64,000 bases of DNA from Rotaria sordida. Lineage: Eukaryota; Rotifera; Eurotatoria; Philodinida; Philodinidae. This document shows, one piece after another, positions 27,846-49,571 of this stretch. Both the position numbers and the translations under genes were made by a program. Every line of letters begins with the position of its first letter. Position 1 is the first letter of the stretch. Location: positions 186,001 through 250,000 of the forward strand of contig CAJNOL010000097.1 of the NCBI GenBank assembly GCA_905250125.1, written 5' to 3'. Under the pieces are notes generated by a model that ran no database searches, was not told where the DNA came from, and worked only from the letters and a program-made list of their open reading frames with translations.

Positions 27846-28094
27846 TACAGGATGATTGAAAAGTAACTTTCTATTTTAAATTCTTTATTACCCTCAAATA
27901 ACAAAAGATATCGTCCTGATTTTTTCACCATTTTGAAACAGNNNNNNNNNNCAAAAGATCAATCGATTTATTTCATCTAGAACAAAATGCCATAGTCCAT
28001 GCTACAAAATGGTGAAAAAATCAGGACGATATCTTTTGTTATTTGAGAGTGATAAAGAATTTAAAATAGAAAGCTACTTTTCAATCACCCTGTA
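27846..28094. mobile_element. Tc1/mariner-type miniature element, with N gap
   Basis: Ends TACAGGATGATTGAAAAGT and ACTTTTCAATCACCCTGTA form terminal inverted repeats of about 90 bp. TACAGG...CCCTGTA with flanking TA is typical of Tc1/mariner relatives. Ten Ns (27942-27951) lie just inside the left arm, so the true internal length is unknown. No coding sequence. Confidence 0.8.
27942..27951. other. Assembly gap (10 N)
   Basis: The only ambiguous bases in the window. They fall between the inverted arms of a miniature element, where a hairpin can defeat sequencing or assembly. Confidence 0.95.
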
Positions 28095-29377
28095 TATACA
28101 GTATTATCATGTTATTTTTGACAGCTTTGTTCAGTTTGCTGTATTTATACAAACCTCAGATATTTCTTATTTTGATATAGTTGGATAGAACATTACTGAC
28201 TCTATTGGACCACATAGTTTTTATTTTATTTATTTTGCATCTTCTCCAAAAATCTGATAAATTCCGAGAAGCACTGCAACGAAAATATGTCAGCAACAGT
28301 AAACTCAATAATAATGAAAATTGCTTTAGATGGAACAGATTCATCACACTTTCTTGTGGAAAAAATAGTAGACAAAACGGATTCGAAATTGAGAAGAAAA
28401 GTGACCTTTACTTACTATTAAAATTTGGTGCATTTTTGTACTTATGAAAAATCAAGTTTATAACACTTTTCGCAAAAATTTATCCGTAAGACCGAATGTA
28501 AATCTAACCAAAACAATATAGATTGATAGAGAAATCAACGCTCAATTTCAGCTATACATCAAAGAAGAAAAGTTTAGCGCTTAAACAACGAAAATTTGTT
28601 TGAAGAAAAGCCAAAATTCATATATAGAAAAAGTTCGAGAACATATTTCTTGGAAAAATTCCCCAAGTTTATACTAAAGATGAAGCATAAGGCTAACACA
28701 AAATACATAGTTCAGTAGAGGAAACTACGGTCTATTATTCTATATAAAAATAAAAATTTTCAATGCTCCAGGAAATAGTAAAAAAACTATCTGAGAAATA
28801 ATCTAAAAATTGCTGAATGCAAAATTCGTTCAGGCTGGTTTTTTAAATGTATCAACGTTTTGAACAAGCTTTAAAGTAAACAAAATAGAAACTATATACT
28901 TCGATAGAGTAATCGACGCTCTATCCAACTATATCAGAATGACAAACTTTTGAGATTTTGTAACACCTCATATTAAGTCAATAGTGCAGATGAAACGCGC
29001 AGATAAAAACTTGTAGATGATTATACCGACGGACATAGTTGTTATATTGATCGATAGTATAATAGCACCTGTGAAACCTTGAATGGATCACATAGCGATC
29101 AGTAATAGAGTATACGAAATAAAGTACTCACTTCATTTTCCCAATTCACAAGAAACCTAGTATTGAGCATAAAATACAGAAAAAAAGAGGCGGAGGGGAA
29201 AGACTTTTGTCCAGGGGTGTATTTTGTTGACTATTTTTTGCTTTGATCAATTTTCGCTTTCACCGACGGACAGAATTCATTCGTTTGTAAATTATATATA
29301 GATATTTTCTTTTTGTATTATGTTTAAATAACAATGTTTATTTGTTTAAAAAAACAAAACAAAACAAAACAGAAAAT
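28095..29377. other. Gene-free spacer 3' of RIOK1
   Basis: No gene found. Two weakly similar segments occur around 28515-28560 and 28900-28945 (GATAGAGAAATCAACGCTC and GATAGAGTAATCGACGCTC), suggesting an old direct repeat. Confidence 0.35.
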
Positions 29378-32300
29378 TTATCCTTTTCTTTTTCTTTTAT
29401 CACCACCTATTTTTTCTGCTCTTTTCTTCACATGTTTTGGTATTTTTGTTTTTCTTTTTTCTCGTTTTTGTTCTTTTACTACTTGTTTTCTTAATCGTTT
29501 AGATGTTGGTGATTCATCTCGAGGTCTAATATTTCCTTTTTGTATTGTTTGTTGTTCTAGTTCTTCTTTTGCTGATGCATAATCACTTGTATCATCATCA
29601 TCATCATCAGAACTTGAAGAACTACTTGTACTACTTGAATTATCATTTTCATCTTCAAGAATTTTCGGTACTAGACGAGCTTCAGTCATTGTTTCATTCA
29701 TGCCTAATATAGTTGATACTTGACGAAAATCTTTTGATGATGTTTCACATAAATCATCTAATGTTTGTGGAATAAATATACGTTCAAAAACTCGTTCATC
29801 AACTTCATCTGTTGTTTCATTTAATGATTGAATTTTTGCTTGTTCAATCATTTTATCAAGATAAGCTTGTTCATTTGTATCATTAATTGTTGGATCTGTT
29901 ATATAATTAAATAATTGTTGCATAGTTAAGATTGTTTTTAATGTATATCGTTTAGCAAAATAATCTGTTATATTTCGACAATCCATTCGAAGAAATTCAA
30001 GTGCATTTGGATGTGCTTGTTCAACTGACTGAGAAACATCAATAATATATAATTGATTTTTTGAATCAAGTAATAAATTAAATTCAGATAAATCTGCATG
30101 AATTAATTTACATTTAACAAACATTATTCTCATGTAATGTATTAATTTAAGGTAAAGTGAAAATGCTTCTGATTCATCTAATAGTGGAGAATCTTTCAAT
30201 TTAGTTGCTGGCCAACCATTTTCACCTAGAATAGAATTATTCTAATAATAATCATTATCAAATGTTTAAACTCCACATGCTCGGAAAAAAAAGATCAAAG
30301 TCAAGTTTCATGCTGAGATCATTTAGTTATTCAATAAGATCTACATGGTGGATAGTATGAATATTGAAAATTTTCTCAACAAATAAATGATGCGATCATT
30401 TAAAAGATTGTTGTTTTGTCTTTGAACTAGTTTAAGAAGACAATGTCCAAACTTCTATGAAATATAAATGGGTATTATCGCTTTTTGCAATTTTCTTGTC
30501 AAATAAGATTGTTTAAATAAATATTATATTACTATTCTCACGAAAGAACCTTCTCAATTTGAAAATCACTTTTGAGTTCGAGCTCTGTGCATATGGTAGT
30601 CCTCCATGAGATATTGAATTCCTAGAAATCATTCATATCCCATATGAAAGACTCGAAACTCTTATGACTTTTGGGAATTTAATATCTTATGAATGGGGAT
30701 GTTCTTTTGAGCTGAAATTTTCAGAAGATTCTAGCTACAAATCGACCTATCTATAAGCAAACGTTAAGTTCAAAACATCATCATTCGATACTTTTGTACA
30801 TGCTGTGCTTGTAGGCTATAACTTTGCAGAGAAGACCTAGAGACTCTTATCCTTTTGAAGTTTTTAATACCTCATTGAAATCTATCTTATGTACAAAGTC
30901 TGAAGTCAATATGGATTTTTAAATTGGCAATGTTTTCTCTTTAGTCTTTTTTAGGATTGTCATCCTAATACTAAATGATATGAAATCTTATATAGAACTA
31001 TATCTTATAATCATTTATCTACGCATTCAAACTGAGATCATAATACGATATAATGATAACATAGGAATTCTATCTTGTTTTCTGTTATATTCTATATATA
31101 CTTGAGTGATTTTCTGGTCTGTGATGAGTCTCATTAAAGAATAGTAAATTAATATTTAACAAAAAATTAATGAACATGTTGTTATCAGACAATGATTTAC
31201 CTTTATCACTACATGAGAAACAAAAAAAAAGTATCGATAAAAATCTGTGTTATATAAAATAAACTCTATTATCTATAAAAACTACTACGTTATTACAATC
31301 AAATTAAATGATAATCATCAGAAATTTTCGATTATAATCAGAACAGATTAAAACATATCTGTCGAAATGTAACAGCATATTGCAATTGATATTTTCTTTT
31401 TGTTTTTATTTATATGTATCAATATTTAATAAAACTTCAAAGACAACTTCATTTTTCTATTAATAATTTTAAGTAACATTCTTTCTTCGTTTAATGACAA
31501 CTCTCCCATCTCATGATTCATAGATTTTGTTTTTTTTTCTGGTCATTGGATAGTTTGAAGTAGTGTCTATCTACTGAATACATATTGGGATACAAAAGTT
31601 ATCTTTCAATGTTAAAAAATCAAATTTATGTAGCGGAAATAACGAAAACTGTCTATTGTTTTTCTTAAAGAGAAAAAATGCGTTTTTTAGATTATCTTCG
31701 ATATTTTGACTTTTTTTATTCAAAGGGCAAAGAATAAACAAATATCCATCCCAAACAATATCTAGTACGTGTAAAAAAATGTTCAGTTCGATCGAATATA
31801 GCATGGACTCTAGGGGAAGGAAGCATTTTTTTGCCATTACAATCCCAGTATCTCACAGGAGATAGCACCCGAAAACTTTGAATCTATGACAACCTTTACT
31901 CTAATCATCAAGATCTATTTGCCCTGAAAATTTCAAATTTTTTTGATGAAACGTCCTCTAAAAATCTTGGAAAGAGAGGGAGGCTACCATTAAACTGAAC
32001 AATAAATCTTACCAATAAATTCCATAACAAGAACATGATTTTTAAGTCCAATAGGTTTTGGACATGGAATTCCATTTGTATATAAACGTGATAAATTTCT
32101 ATATTCTTTTTCTGCCCATAGTCGAACCATTTTTCTTGGATTATGTCTTGAATAACCATGTCGAAAACGATATTCACCAGTAACATATCTATCTCGATCT
32201 TTAAAAACAAGTATTGATGTTTTAAAAACTTTAATAGCACGATGTTCATTATTATTTGTTTTTGCATAATAAACATTTGCTTCTTTTCCTGTTGATATAC

Positions 32301-32719
32301 AACCATTGATTTCATCAACTAAACCTTGTTGAAGAAATTTAAATAAAATTAAACGTGTACGTGGATCAAGAACTTGTTCAACAGTTGCACGATCATGTTT
32401 ATCTTTTGAACGATATTTTCCATCATCAATATGACCTGTACGAGGTGAATATGGACTTACATCAATTTTATCAACATATCTTAAATAATTCAAATGTTTT
32501 TGTATTTTTTTTTTGTTTTGATGTATAAAAAAAAATCAAATATCTTTCAACATACTTTGATAGAATTTTATTTGTTGGTTGAAAATGTTTCATTGATTGT
32601 TGAACAGCTCCATTATTATGTTCACCTTCTTGTTTTATAATATCATAATTAATCTCATCATTATAATCGTCACTATCACTATCCATTTGTTGTTGTTCTA
32701 TTAATTTTTCTTTAGACAT
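29378..32719 (-). CDS. RIOK1: RIO-type atypical protein kinase 1
   Basis: Atypical kinase/ATPase that acts in late maturation of the small ribosomal subunit. Exons 32556-32719, 32013-32479 and 29378-30225 total 1479 nt, or 492 residues. The short acidic N-terminus leads to SKYVDKIDV across the first junction. The RIO core shows the nucleotide-binding [11 protein letters not shown], then [28 protein letters not shown], the catalytic [13 protein letters not shown] (HxDxSxxN) and the metal-binding [10 protein letters not shown]. All key residues are present. The tail is acidic (a run of Ser and Asp) and then very basic ([16 protein letters not shown]), as in RIOK1 orthologues. Human RIOK1 is about 568 residues, so this is slightly short. 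The 1.79 kb second intron holds only repeat-like DNA. The 5' end lies 285 bp from the 3' end of the STK38 gene on the same strand. Confidence 0.95.
30226..32012. other. Long RIOK1 intron
   Basis: No second gene. The part at 30550-30960 resembles in texture the foldback sequences elsewhere in the window (repeated AACTTTGCAG and AGAGACTCTTAT-like words), but I could not define ends. Confidence 0.4.
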
Positions 32720-33004
32720 GTCTATATATAAAACAGAAAAAGAAAAAGAAAAAAATTCTTATGCAATTACATATAGGTAACAAGAATTGCGTAAAACTGA
32801 CGAAATATTTTATTAATAATCTTTCCAAGAGAATAAAACCTAACAAACAAATATTATTCATGTTCTATTTATTATACTATATACAAAGCAGAAGAGAAAA
32901 AAAAAATAACAACGGGTTTGGACGTTAATATTATATGTATAAAATTTAGTTTTGCAAGGAACACTGTTTGTGTATAAAAAATAAGAATCATATAATTATT
33001 TTTA

Positions 33005-37324
<4,320 letters not shown>

Positions 37325-37737
37325 CTGAAAACAGAACAAAAGATTATCATTTATCAAATTTATTTCTTTTCTTTTTTTTTGCAAAAAAACAACAATAATA
37401 AATCACTCATTTATACATTAATATACCACGGACAATAAAAAAAAAAAAAGAAAAAAAAAATGCACAAAATCCTATTTTCATATATAAGCTTTGTCATGAA
37501 TGAGCTTTTGTCTTTTTTTTTTAAAATTATATCTGGCTAATAGAAGAAACACGACAATATTAGAAGTTGCATTCCGTAAATATACATTAGAATTTAAACT
37601 AATCGAAATAAAATATTTCTATAAGACAGTCACTTGTTTGTTTGTCTCAAGTCATTCTTAATAGTGGAAGGAAGAACAAACGAAAAAAAGAAAAATCCTG
37701 AGAAATGAAAATTGAAAACTCGAAAATTAATATTAGA

Positions 37738-42036
<4,299 letters not shown>

Positions 42037-44676
42037 ATTGTTTTTTTTTTGTCCTTGTTCAAGTCACCGCATCATCTACAAACTAAATAAGCCATTAAAC
42101 ACTCTCACATTGTTGAATGGTCAATCCATCCAAAGTACTCAAAAAAAAAACAAACGAAAAAGAACAAAAGATCATCTGTTTGTTCGTCAAGAAAAACATA
42201 TCGAATGACCATTCAGCAATTTCTTTTTATCCATTATTACATCTATGCTAATATATAATTAACCAATCAAATATTAAAATAGAAGAGAGGACGCTATTTG
42301 TCATGAAAACTTTTTTTAATCAAATATTTTTCCATCACACTGACACAAAAGATGTTTTGATCAATGAGTAATTATCTTAAAGAACATTAACTAAACATAT
42401 TATTTGTAGGATTTATGATTCAGAGATTGTACAAAAAATGTTTGTGACTATCGCGTATGATACTAAAGTCTAAAATTGAGATCAATCATAGACTCGCCAA
42501 GAACGTCGCATCAGTTCAAGCCAATATCAAATATCAGTAGAGAAATATTAACTACTATAGAAGATTCAGTATTAAATTGTTTCAAAATGATTAAACTTAA
42601 TCAAACTATTGAATTCGATTGTATATTATAAAGAATAGAATAAGTTCATTTATGAATATGTCAGAGAAAAAGGTAGATATAACTATGATTGCACAAACTT
42701 CAGTCATACACTCTATAAAATATCTTCCATGGTTTTTTTTTGATTGATGTAACTTTTGACAGATAGATCATTAAATCTAATAAAAATGCACGTAAAATAT
42801 CAAAAACTAATTCAAGCAATAGTTCATTATTGTTGTTGAAAGTTTTGATATATTAGAAGAGAATAATATCGATGATTCAACTCATGTTAATGATGATAAC
42901 GTCCTTTCAACTTAATTGATAGTAACATTAGCAGAAGGTTAACTTGTAAAAATAGTCTCTTGTTTGATTATCGAAGTAGAGAACAATATTGACGATTGAA
43001 TGTTAATAGAAATAGCTTGTTGTTCTATAGACAGTTTTTCTATTTGTCTTTCTTGGTATTGCACTCAATAGATAGTAATATACATAGTAAAGATTGTATA
43101 AAAAAAAAATAGTTTCTCTTAGAAGACTAAATCTGAAATATTGCACACGCCCTAATCCTAGAATAAAGAGAATCAGATATTTATGGCAACTATCGGAAAT
43201 CCTATGGGTAAATAAATAGAAGCTATATAGATATATATACTTGATAATGCAATTATATTATTTATTGATATGTGTATTATAATGAGAATCGACGTTTTCA
43301 TTTTGTGGTCAAAGTCAATTGCCAATTCTGATAGATTTTAGTATAATTTAATAACTTTCTGTTTACATTTTACGATATTTATATATAGATCAGAGAAGTG
43401 ATATTGTCTTGGTATACAACTATCTAGTAATAGTTTATCACGAGATGTTTAAACGACTTGTGAAGTTACGCTATACATACATCGAATCATCTTATCTAAT
43501 TTCTTTTATCAATAATTTTCTTTCCAGTGCATCTTTAGTAGACTAATATTGATAATAAACAACATCCGAACGAAGTTTGAGATGAATTCAAAATTGTACA
43601 TTCTAACCAACCGATAGTCATACGAAATACTGTGATAAGATTCGAAGAAAAGAGTAAGACAGATCTAAAAACTACTCAGATAAATTATAGAGTCTATTTT
43701 TATCGAATACAATACTCGTTTAATTTTAAATATAAATAATATTAATCTCAATACGATAGAAATTTTAGGCTTCATTGATCGAGAAAGATTGATTAAATGA
43801 TATTATTTCCAGATCATTGATTGAAATGATGGATTTGTTTGAGTTTTTTTCTTACAAAAAAGGCTACTTATAGTCGAATCAGCCATGAATCACAACAAGA
43901 AGAATTTGATCGATCGTACACATCTTGATGCACATTTCTTTGAAGTTTTAGAAAATGATCGAATTGATAAATCATATTACAATTTTCATTGGAAAAGTAC
44001 AAAAAATGCAAATAAAATTATTCAATCATTGTTAACATGTAGAAATAGTATCATAATACGAACATATTTCCGAATGATTTACTAATAAACATGTGAACTG
44101 TACGATAAATTCATAAACGGTAGTCCAGAAGTTCTGACTCGATTTGTAAGGTTCCGGAAATTCAAAATTTCAGCACTTTTTATTTTTTTCAATTGTTTTG
44201 CACAGGTAGGCGCAGTTTGGTGTGATGAATCCAAAAATGCATGATTTATTCAGAACCAGTTGCCTTTTCAGGTCAAAAAGTGCAAAAAACTGAAAAAATC
44301 GTAAAGTTGAAAAAATGAATATGTCACGAGAAAAAAACTTGTAGCTCCTGAGCCATAAGAGCTAGAGCCTTGATTTCTTTTTCCCTTAAAACTACAACTA
44401 AAACTGATTTAGGAAACATGTTTTCTAATTATAGAACTCTACTTTTAGTGAGCCAAAATTAAAGGTTATTCTAGCTATGGAAATAATGTACCTCTTTTGA
44501 TGCCAAAAATTTCAGACTTCTCCAGACTAATGTTAGAGCCAATCTTTTTCCATGGCTAGATTCACCATCACTTCTAGATACAATTTACGTATTATTTTCC
44601 TTTAACTCTCTTTCTTTGCTGAGATACGGCCACAGTATCAAAAAACTATTAATGACTATGAAAAATGATGTCCACG
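42037..44676. other. Gene-free stretch
   Basis: No gene recognised. It includes the 5' side of the Src-family gene. The 66-codon frame at 43885-44085 has no known relative. A patch at 44100-44600 is less AT-rich and repeat-like. Confidence 0.4.
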
Positions 44677-44976
44677 TTCGACTGTTTGACCACCAAAATT
44701 TGATTTTCTAGAGAAACCCATGTCATATTCGGAATCAGCATCAAAATCTTAGTAGAATAACATGTATTTTGTTAAAAATATTTTCGCCAAAAAATTAACT
44801 GTAGTCCCCCTCAGCTGTTTTCTATATGAATTTCGTCTGTGGTCCTCCACAGGTGGGTTTTGGACGAAAATTTATTTTTAACAAAATACATGTTATTCTA
44901 CTAAGATTTTGATGCTGATTCTGAATATGACATGGGTTTTGCTAGAAAATCAACTTTTGGTGGTCAAACAGTCGAA
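44677..44976. mobile_element. Inverted-repeat element, about 103 bp arms
   Basis: Arms 44677-44779 and 44874-44976 are inverted copies from TTCGACTGTTTGACCACCAA to its complement, with few mismatches. The 94 bp centre is not coding. It is followed directly by a telomere-hexamer hairpin at 44985-45045, so the two may belong to one larger element. Confidence 0.75.
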
Positions 44977-44984
44977 TATGAACA

Positions 44985-45045
44985 GAGTGTGGGTGGGTGG
45001 AGTGAGTAATGATACTCACTCCCACACCCACAACCCACACCCTCT
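44985..45045. repeat. Telomere-hexamer hairpin
   Basis: GAGTGTGGGTGGGTGGAGTG faces CACTCCCACACCC and a further ACAACCCACACCCTC, with a loop of about 10 bp. Same layout as at 3726-3770 and 61263-61324. Confidence 0.7.
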
Positions 45046-45420
45046 TTCTGTAATAGAAAGATGCAGTAAAAGACGCTCTACAAAATGGCTATTGATTTTC
45101 TTCATATATAGTCATTCACACCCATACCCTCGGCCTGATTTGCTCTGCAGGACACTCTTTTATATTTAGCCTGGCCTGCAAGGCAAGTCGGAAGAGAAGT
45201 GGTCTGTTAACTGCTTATCTGCGTCATTTTGATTATTCACATGATTCACTGAGTTTGTTTACATAATAAATTTTAATTGTTATTTTATTTTTGAATATCA
45301 TCCTTCAGAATGAACACTAAATAATTGATGTAACGTTTTTTGTTATCACGATTCTTTAGCTAACTAAAAAGCTGACAAAAAGTTCGCTATTTTGCTGTTT
45401 CTTCTGAATATTGTTGATGC

Positions 45421-45776
45421 CTAACCAATACGTGGAGGTTCTGAAACTTTGCCATCCTTGCCGAAGAAAACACGTACACGATCCTGGCATACATCACAGG
45501 TTACCATCGAGCCGCTTTCGACCTCGTGAACGTCGAGATCTGAAGCGATGTAAAAGAAAAAACCAACAATTATAACGACAATGAACTGATGATGAAAGTA
45601 GTTTAGACAAATTCAATTTTCTGCTTTTAATGTCAAACAAATAAAGCTCATTAGAGTACTGAAATATTGACTTACTCGGATTGTCTCGTTTGATTTCTTT
45701 AATAGCTTCAGCCACGGGTTTGCCGACCAAATGAGGCCATGATTTTTTTTCGGATGTTGAATTTTGCGAGGGGTCC
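45421..45776 (-). CDS. Potato inhibitor I-type serine protease inhibitor (5' exon missing)
   Basis: Two exons (45676-45776 and 45421-45539) encode about 72 residues that fit the whole potato inhibitor I (eglin-like) domain. They show KKSWPHLVGKPVAEAIKEI, then a loop GSMVTCDVCQDRVRVFF and the C-terminal PPRIG. In eglin c the loop is SPVTLDLR before NRVRVF, so the P1 residue here would be Cys, with a second Cys three residues on. Such proteins block subtilisin- or chymotrypsin-like enzymes. The upstream exon must end in phase 2 and carry the ATG; I could not find it, so a signal peptide cannot be judged. Exon 2 is about 50% GC by my count (59 of 119 bases), far above its surroundings. The domain is common in plants and patchy in animals, so horizontal transfer is possible but unproven. 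Confidence 0.8.
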
Positions 45777-47080
45777 CTATAATGTCATATAAATGATTTT
45801 TGAAATGTACTATTCACTTTTTTGTACGATTCACAATAGTCAACGAATGAATTGGTTCGGTAATGAAATTTTCACCTTTTTCTTTTCTTGATAATCGAAT
45901 TGCTCTTTGGAATATAATCATGTTTGAATGTGAATAATCGATCATACGATACAAATGAATCAATTTAGAAAGTAGAAGAGAAAATCATTTTCAAGGACAT
46001 CATACTGTTATACATTTCACTGATCACTAGAATTTTACCGATGCCCGCACAAGACGAATGTGACAGACACAAGACATATGTATTCTTAGAAGAGAATCAA
46101 AGTGACTATCGAGAAGTTATGATTTAGTCGATCAATACTATAATTTCAAAATGTCATATAGGAGAAAAGCAAGCCGATGGCAACATTTTCCATTGAAGTA
46201 TTGCTAAGCTTTCTGATACAGATAGTTTGCAAAACTCTGATCGTATCAAACTCAAACTTAATTCTTTGAAACTCAAAATACGAAAGATGTTTACTTGGTT
46301 GCATTCCTGTGATCATAGGCTTTTGATATTGTAAGAAAAGCTTACTACGTGATTTGTTTCTTCCAGTTTGAGCTTTCAGATACAAATACTAAAAGAATCC
46401 ATTGAATTTAACGAAAACAGAATGAGAATTCAATCAATATTATGAATAAATCTCGAAAACCATAATCGTCGATATCTGACAATTTTACTAAACGCTGAAT
46501 CCAATGTTGTTTCTAATAGAGACAAGTGAAATTATCTGATTTTCTTTTCTGTAATCGAATATAGAGCGAAGAAAAATTTCTCAATATCCACCAGTATGAT
46601 CAATCTATGGCTACTATAGATGTTTAAAATTTTATTTTGTAATAATTATCTTGAATACAGTTATAAAAGCCTCCTGATACTACTTACATATAACGATGTA
46701 GTTTGTATTTATTAAAAGGTTGATGAAAGAACAGTGTTTAAGTATGCAAGAATGTCGTACTTCTCCACTTACGCCTATGGCATTAAACACGCTATAAGAA
46801 ATAAAAATGAATTAAGAAATATGATTGGTGTTTCCACATAGTAACACCAATAACATTTTTTAATGTACCATTTAATTTGCGCAGCGTCTTTGAGGTCTAT
46901 AATTTGCAGGAGAATAAAGCCGAAACGAATGAATGACGGAAAGAAAAAGAAAAAATAAGTTTTCTTTACCTTTCTTGTTCTTACTCAACAGAACACAGAG
47001 AGAAAGATGTACGTCTTGTTACCATCGTCGTCAATACCGTCGATCAATAATATTTATTCATTAATGTAAATAGTCTTCTA
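45777..47080. other. Spacer upstream of the inhibitor exons
   Basis: Should contain the missing 5' exon of the protease inhibitor on the minus strand. A candidate ATG frame near 45877-45919 gives the wrong splice phase. Nothing else recognised. Confidence 0.4.
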
Positions 47081-47998
47081 CAAGGTACCCTAAAAGTCTT
47101 GATCACTTAAGACATACGTATAACTATCTTATTAATAAAGATTTATCTAATAATTTTCTTTTATTTGGTAGACAAGAGTACTAAGTTTTTTTTTTCATAA
47201 AGACAAGGTTCATCAATATTGTTCAAAAATATTGTCTTTGACATCAATACAAAAATTTAGACTTTTTACAGCTTCCGAAACAAAACTCATGTGGAGTTCA
47301 GTTGTTTTTTATTTCGATTTCTTTCGATATTCTAGTCCTTAAATTATCTAGATCTTGTACTGCTGTTCTATAGACATTTGTTTTAAGATGTTTCCAAAGA
47401 AAACAGTTCAATGTTGTTAAACCTGGTGTTTGTTGAGCTCATGATATTAGTCCACTTCTTCCAATCTACATATCATCCGAGACTTTGTTTAGCTGGGAAT
47501 GGACAGCTTGTGAAAAAGATGTGGTTGACTCTATCTTTCCAATGAGTGATATTTATTATCATTGATTCTTCCAAACAAGCTGTCTTTTCATTCAAACTAA
47601 TCGAAACTAACAAAAATCTGATAAACGTTTAAAAATATCTTCACGTAGAGCGTGCCTATCAACATCATTGGGCTTCTTTTTATAGGAACATCTTAAAACA
47701 AATGCCTACAGAACAGCAGTAGAAGATCTAGATGATTTAAGGACTAGAATATCGAAAGAAATCGAAATAAAAAACAACTGAACTCCACATGAGTTTTGTT
47801 TCGGAAACTATAAAAAGTCTAAATTTTTGTATTGATGTCAAAGGCAATACTTTTGAACAATATTTATAAACTTTGTCTTTATGAAAAAAAAAACTTACTA
47901 CTCATGTCTATCAAATAAAAAAAAACTATTAGATAAAGCTTTATTAATAAGAGAGTTATACGCATTTCTTAAGTGATCAGGGCTTTTGGGACACCTTG
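47081..47998. mobile_element. Foldback element built from mariner transposase halves
   Basis: Inverted arms of about 315 bp (47081-47398 and 47683-47998) bound by CAAGGTACCCTAAAAG and CTTTTGGGACACCTTG, close to the AAGGTGTCCCAAAAG ends of Tc1/mariner relatives. Each arm encodes, on its outward-reading strand, the transposase C-terminus: FLWKHLKTNVYRTAVQDLDN on the left and EHLKTNAYRTAVEDLDD on the right. Both then read LRTRISKEIEIKNN and a stop. So the element is two head-to-head copies of a transposase 3' end around a 284 bp centre. It encodes no complete enzyme. Confidence 0.8.
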
Positions 47999-48024
47999 GA
48001 TATATCAAGAGGTAAAAAAATAAT

Positions 48025-49571
48025 TTGACGGCTAATATTCCAACATTAGTAGTATATGTTGACTATCAAAAGGTATACGATAAAGTGTGGCATAAGAGTC
48101 TTGCTGTTAAGCTCAATAGACCCGGTATACCATTAGGACTATTGAAATTAATTATTTCATGGTTAAATGATCGTCTCGCGTATGTTAATTTTGGAGAGAA
48201 TAAATCGAAAATATTTTACACTCATCTTAATTTGCATTAAGGCAGTAGTTTGAGTCCATATCTGTTCATTATCTACCATTGTGATCTTATCGCTTGTGTA
48301 GGTGCTCATTCTAGCCACATATTTGCTGATGATCTCAATGTACTAATATCTCCGCCAATATGTTGAGAAATTAAGCCGATGATTAAATTTTTAGAAGAAG
48401 GAACAAAAATATGTAATGAAATAGCGGATTATTCAACGAGATGAAGACAACCGGTTAATTTGTCCAAAACAGTTGTGCAGATTTTCCACGCTCAAGTACA
48501 AGATCCAGTAGTTGATATCTATATGAAGGATAAAAGACTAGAAGTAGTTAAAGAATTCAAATATCTGGGTTTTACTTGGACAAATAAGATATCCTTAAAA
48601 CCAACGATTGATAAAACCCTTGAAAACATTCAAAGAACGTATAGTAAATTAAGATGGATAAAAGGTGGTAAAGCTCTCTCAAAAGAAGTCTTGCGAAGTT
48701 GTTTCTTCGCTTACAGTTTCCCATATTTTGCATAGATATCTCCCCTATATCTATTCCTACCAAAAACCCAAAAAGAATTACTTTTAAGAAAATTTAGAAA
48801 TAGATTAAGAATGACTCGTCGGTGTCCCTTTGCCAAAGTAACAGATCTTCTGCAAATAACAAATGAAAAGTCATTAGAAGACTACGTAAAAAGATACATA
48901 AAGAAAAGCTTAGAACGAATTGAGAAATCAGATTTAGGTTGCTCGCCCTTTTACAATGATGTATTTTACTGGGATGCATTTCATAAAAGTAAAAATGATT
49001 ACCTAGGACATTTTTTTCGAATGAAACGAGTTAGACATATGCATGAAAGGCATCAATCTCTACTTCTGTAATGGCTTGAATTTTTATGTACGTGAAACAT
49101 GTTTTGTTTGTAGAATAGTAAGAAAGAAATGTTGATTGTGGTGCCACCAACATTATTGATGTGATGCCAGTTATTTAAATCAACAAAATAACACGCACTA
49201 TTCTATATCTTTCTCGGCTCATTTAAAATTTTACTGTTGTAGCATCATCATAATTTGCTTCTCTCTTGTGTTGACAAATTCGTTCTCCTTTTGCACAGCT
49301 TTTTTCTCTCTTTTGTTCCTTTATCAATACCATTTGTACTTCCCTCGTCACTCATTCTGCCTTTCTTTTTTCTGTCTTCTTGCTTACTATCCTTTCTTTG
49401 TTTTCTTCATTACATTTTATCAACTAAATGTGGCATCTTATGAATCTATTGTTCTTCCCTCTGTATGCTTATATCGCTCATGGTCGTGTTAACCAAACAG
49501 CTGTGAATGCTTACGGTAATTCTTGTAAGCACTTTCGAGTGTAACAATAAACAGAGTAAAATTTAAAAAAA
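48025..49571 (+). pseudogene. 5'-truncated LINE (non-LTR retrotransposon)
   Basis: Decayed reverse transcriptase of a non-LTR retrotransposon. VVYVDYQKVYDKVWHKSL carries the first catalytic Asp (motif A), GSSLSPYLF is motif B, and SSHIFADDLNVLI is the FADD box (motif C). VKEFKYLGFTWTNK is the typical following YLG block, and downstream AFHKSKNDYLGHFFRM is tail-like. Stops after HLNLH, near 48368, near 48443 and at 48735 break the frame. The 5' half is absent. The 3' end carries AATAAA at about 49545 and a short A-run at 49563-49570. It abuts the mariner-derived foldback element on its 5' side. Confidence 0.85.

Noticed and set aside
29334-29582. Plus-strand frame opposite the RIOK1 3' end
   Set aside because: Shadow of the Lys-rich RIOK1 tail on the other strand.
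45877-45919. Candidate first exon of the protease inhibitor (ATG frame ending AAAG/GTGAAA)
   Set aside because: The donor leaves phase 1, but the next exon requires phase 2.
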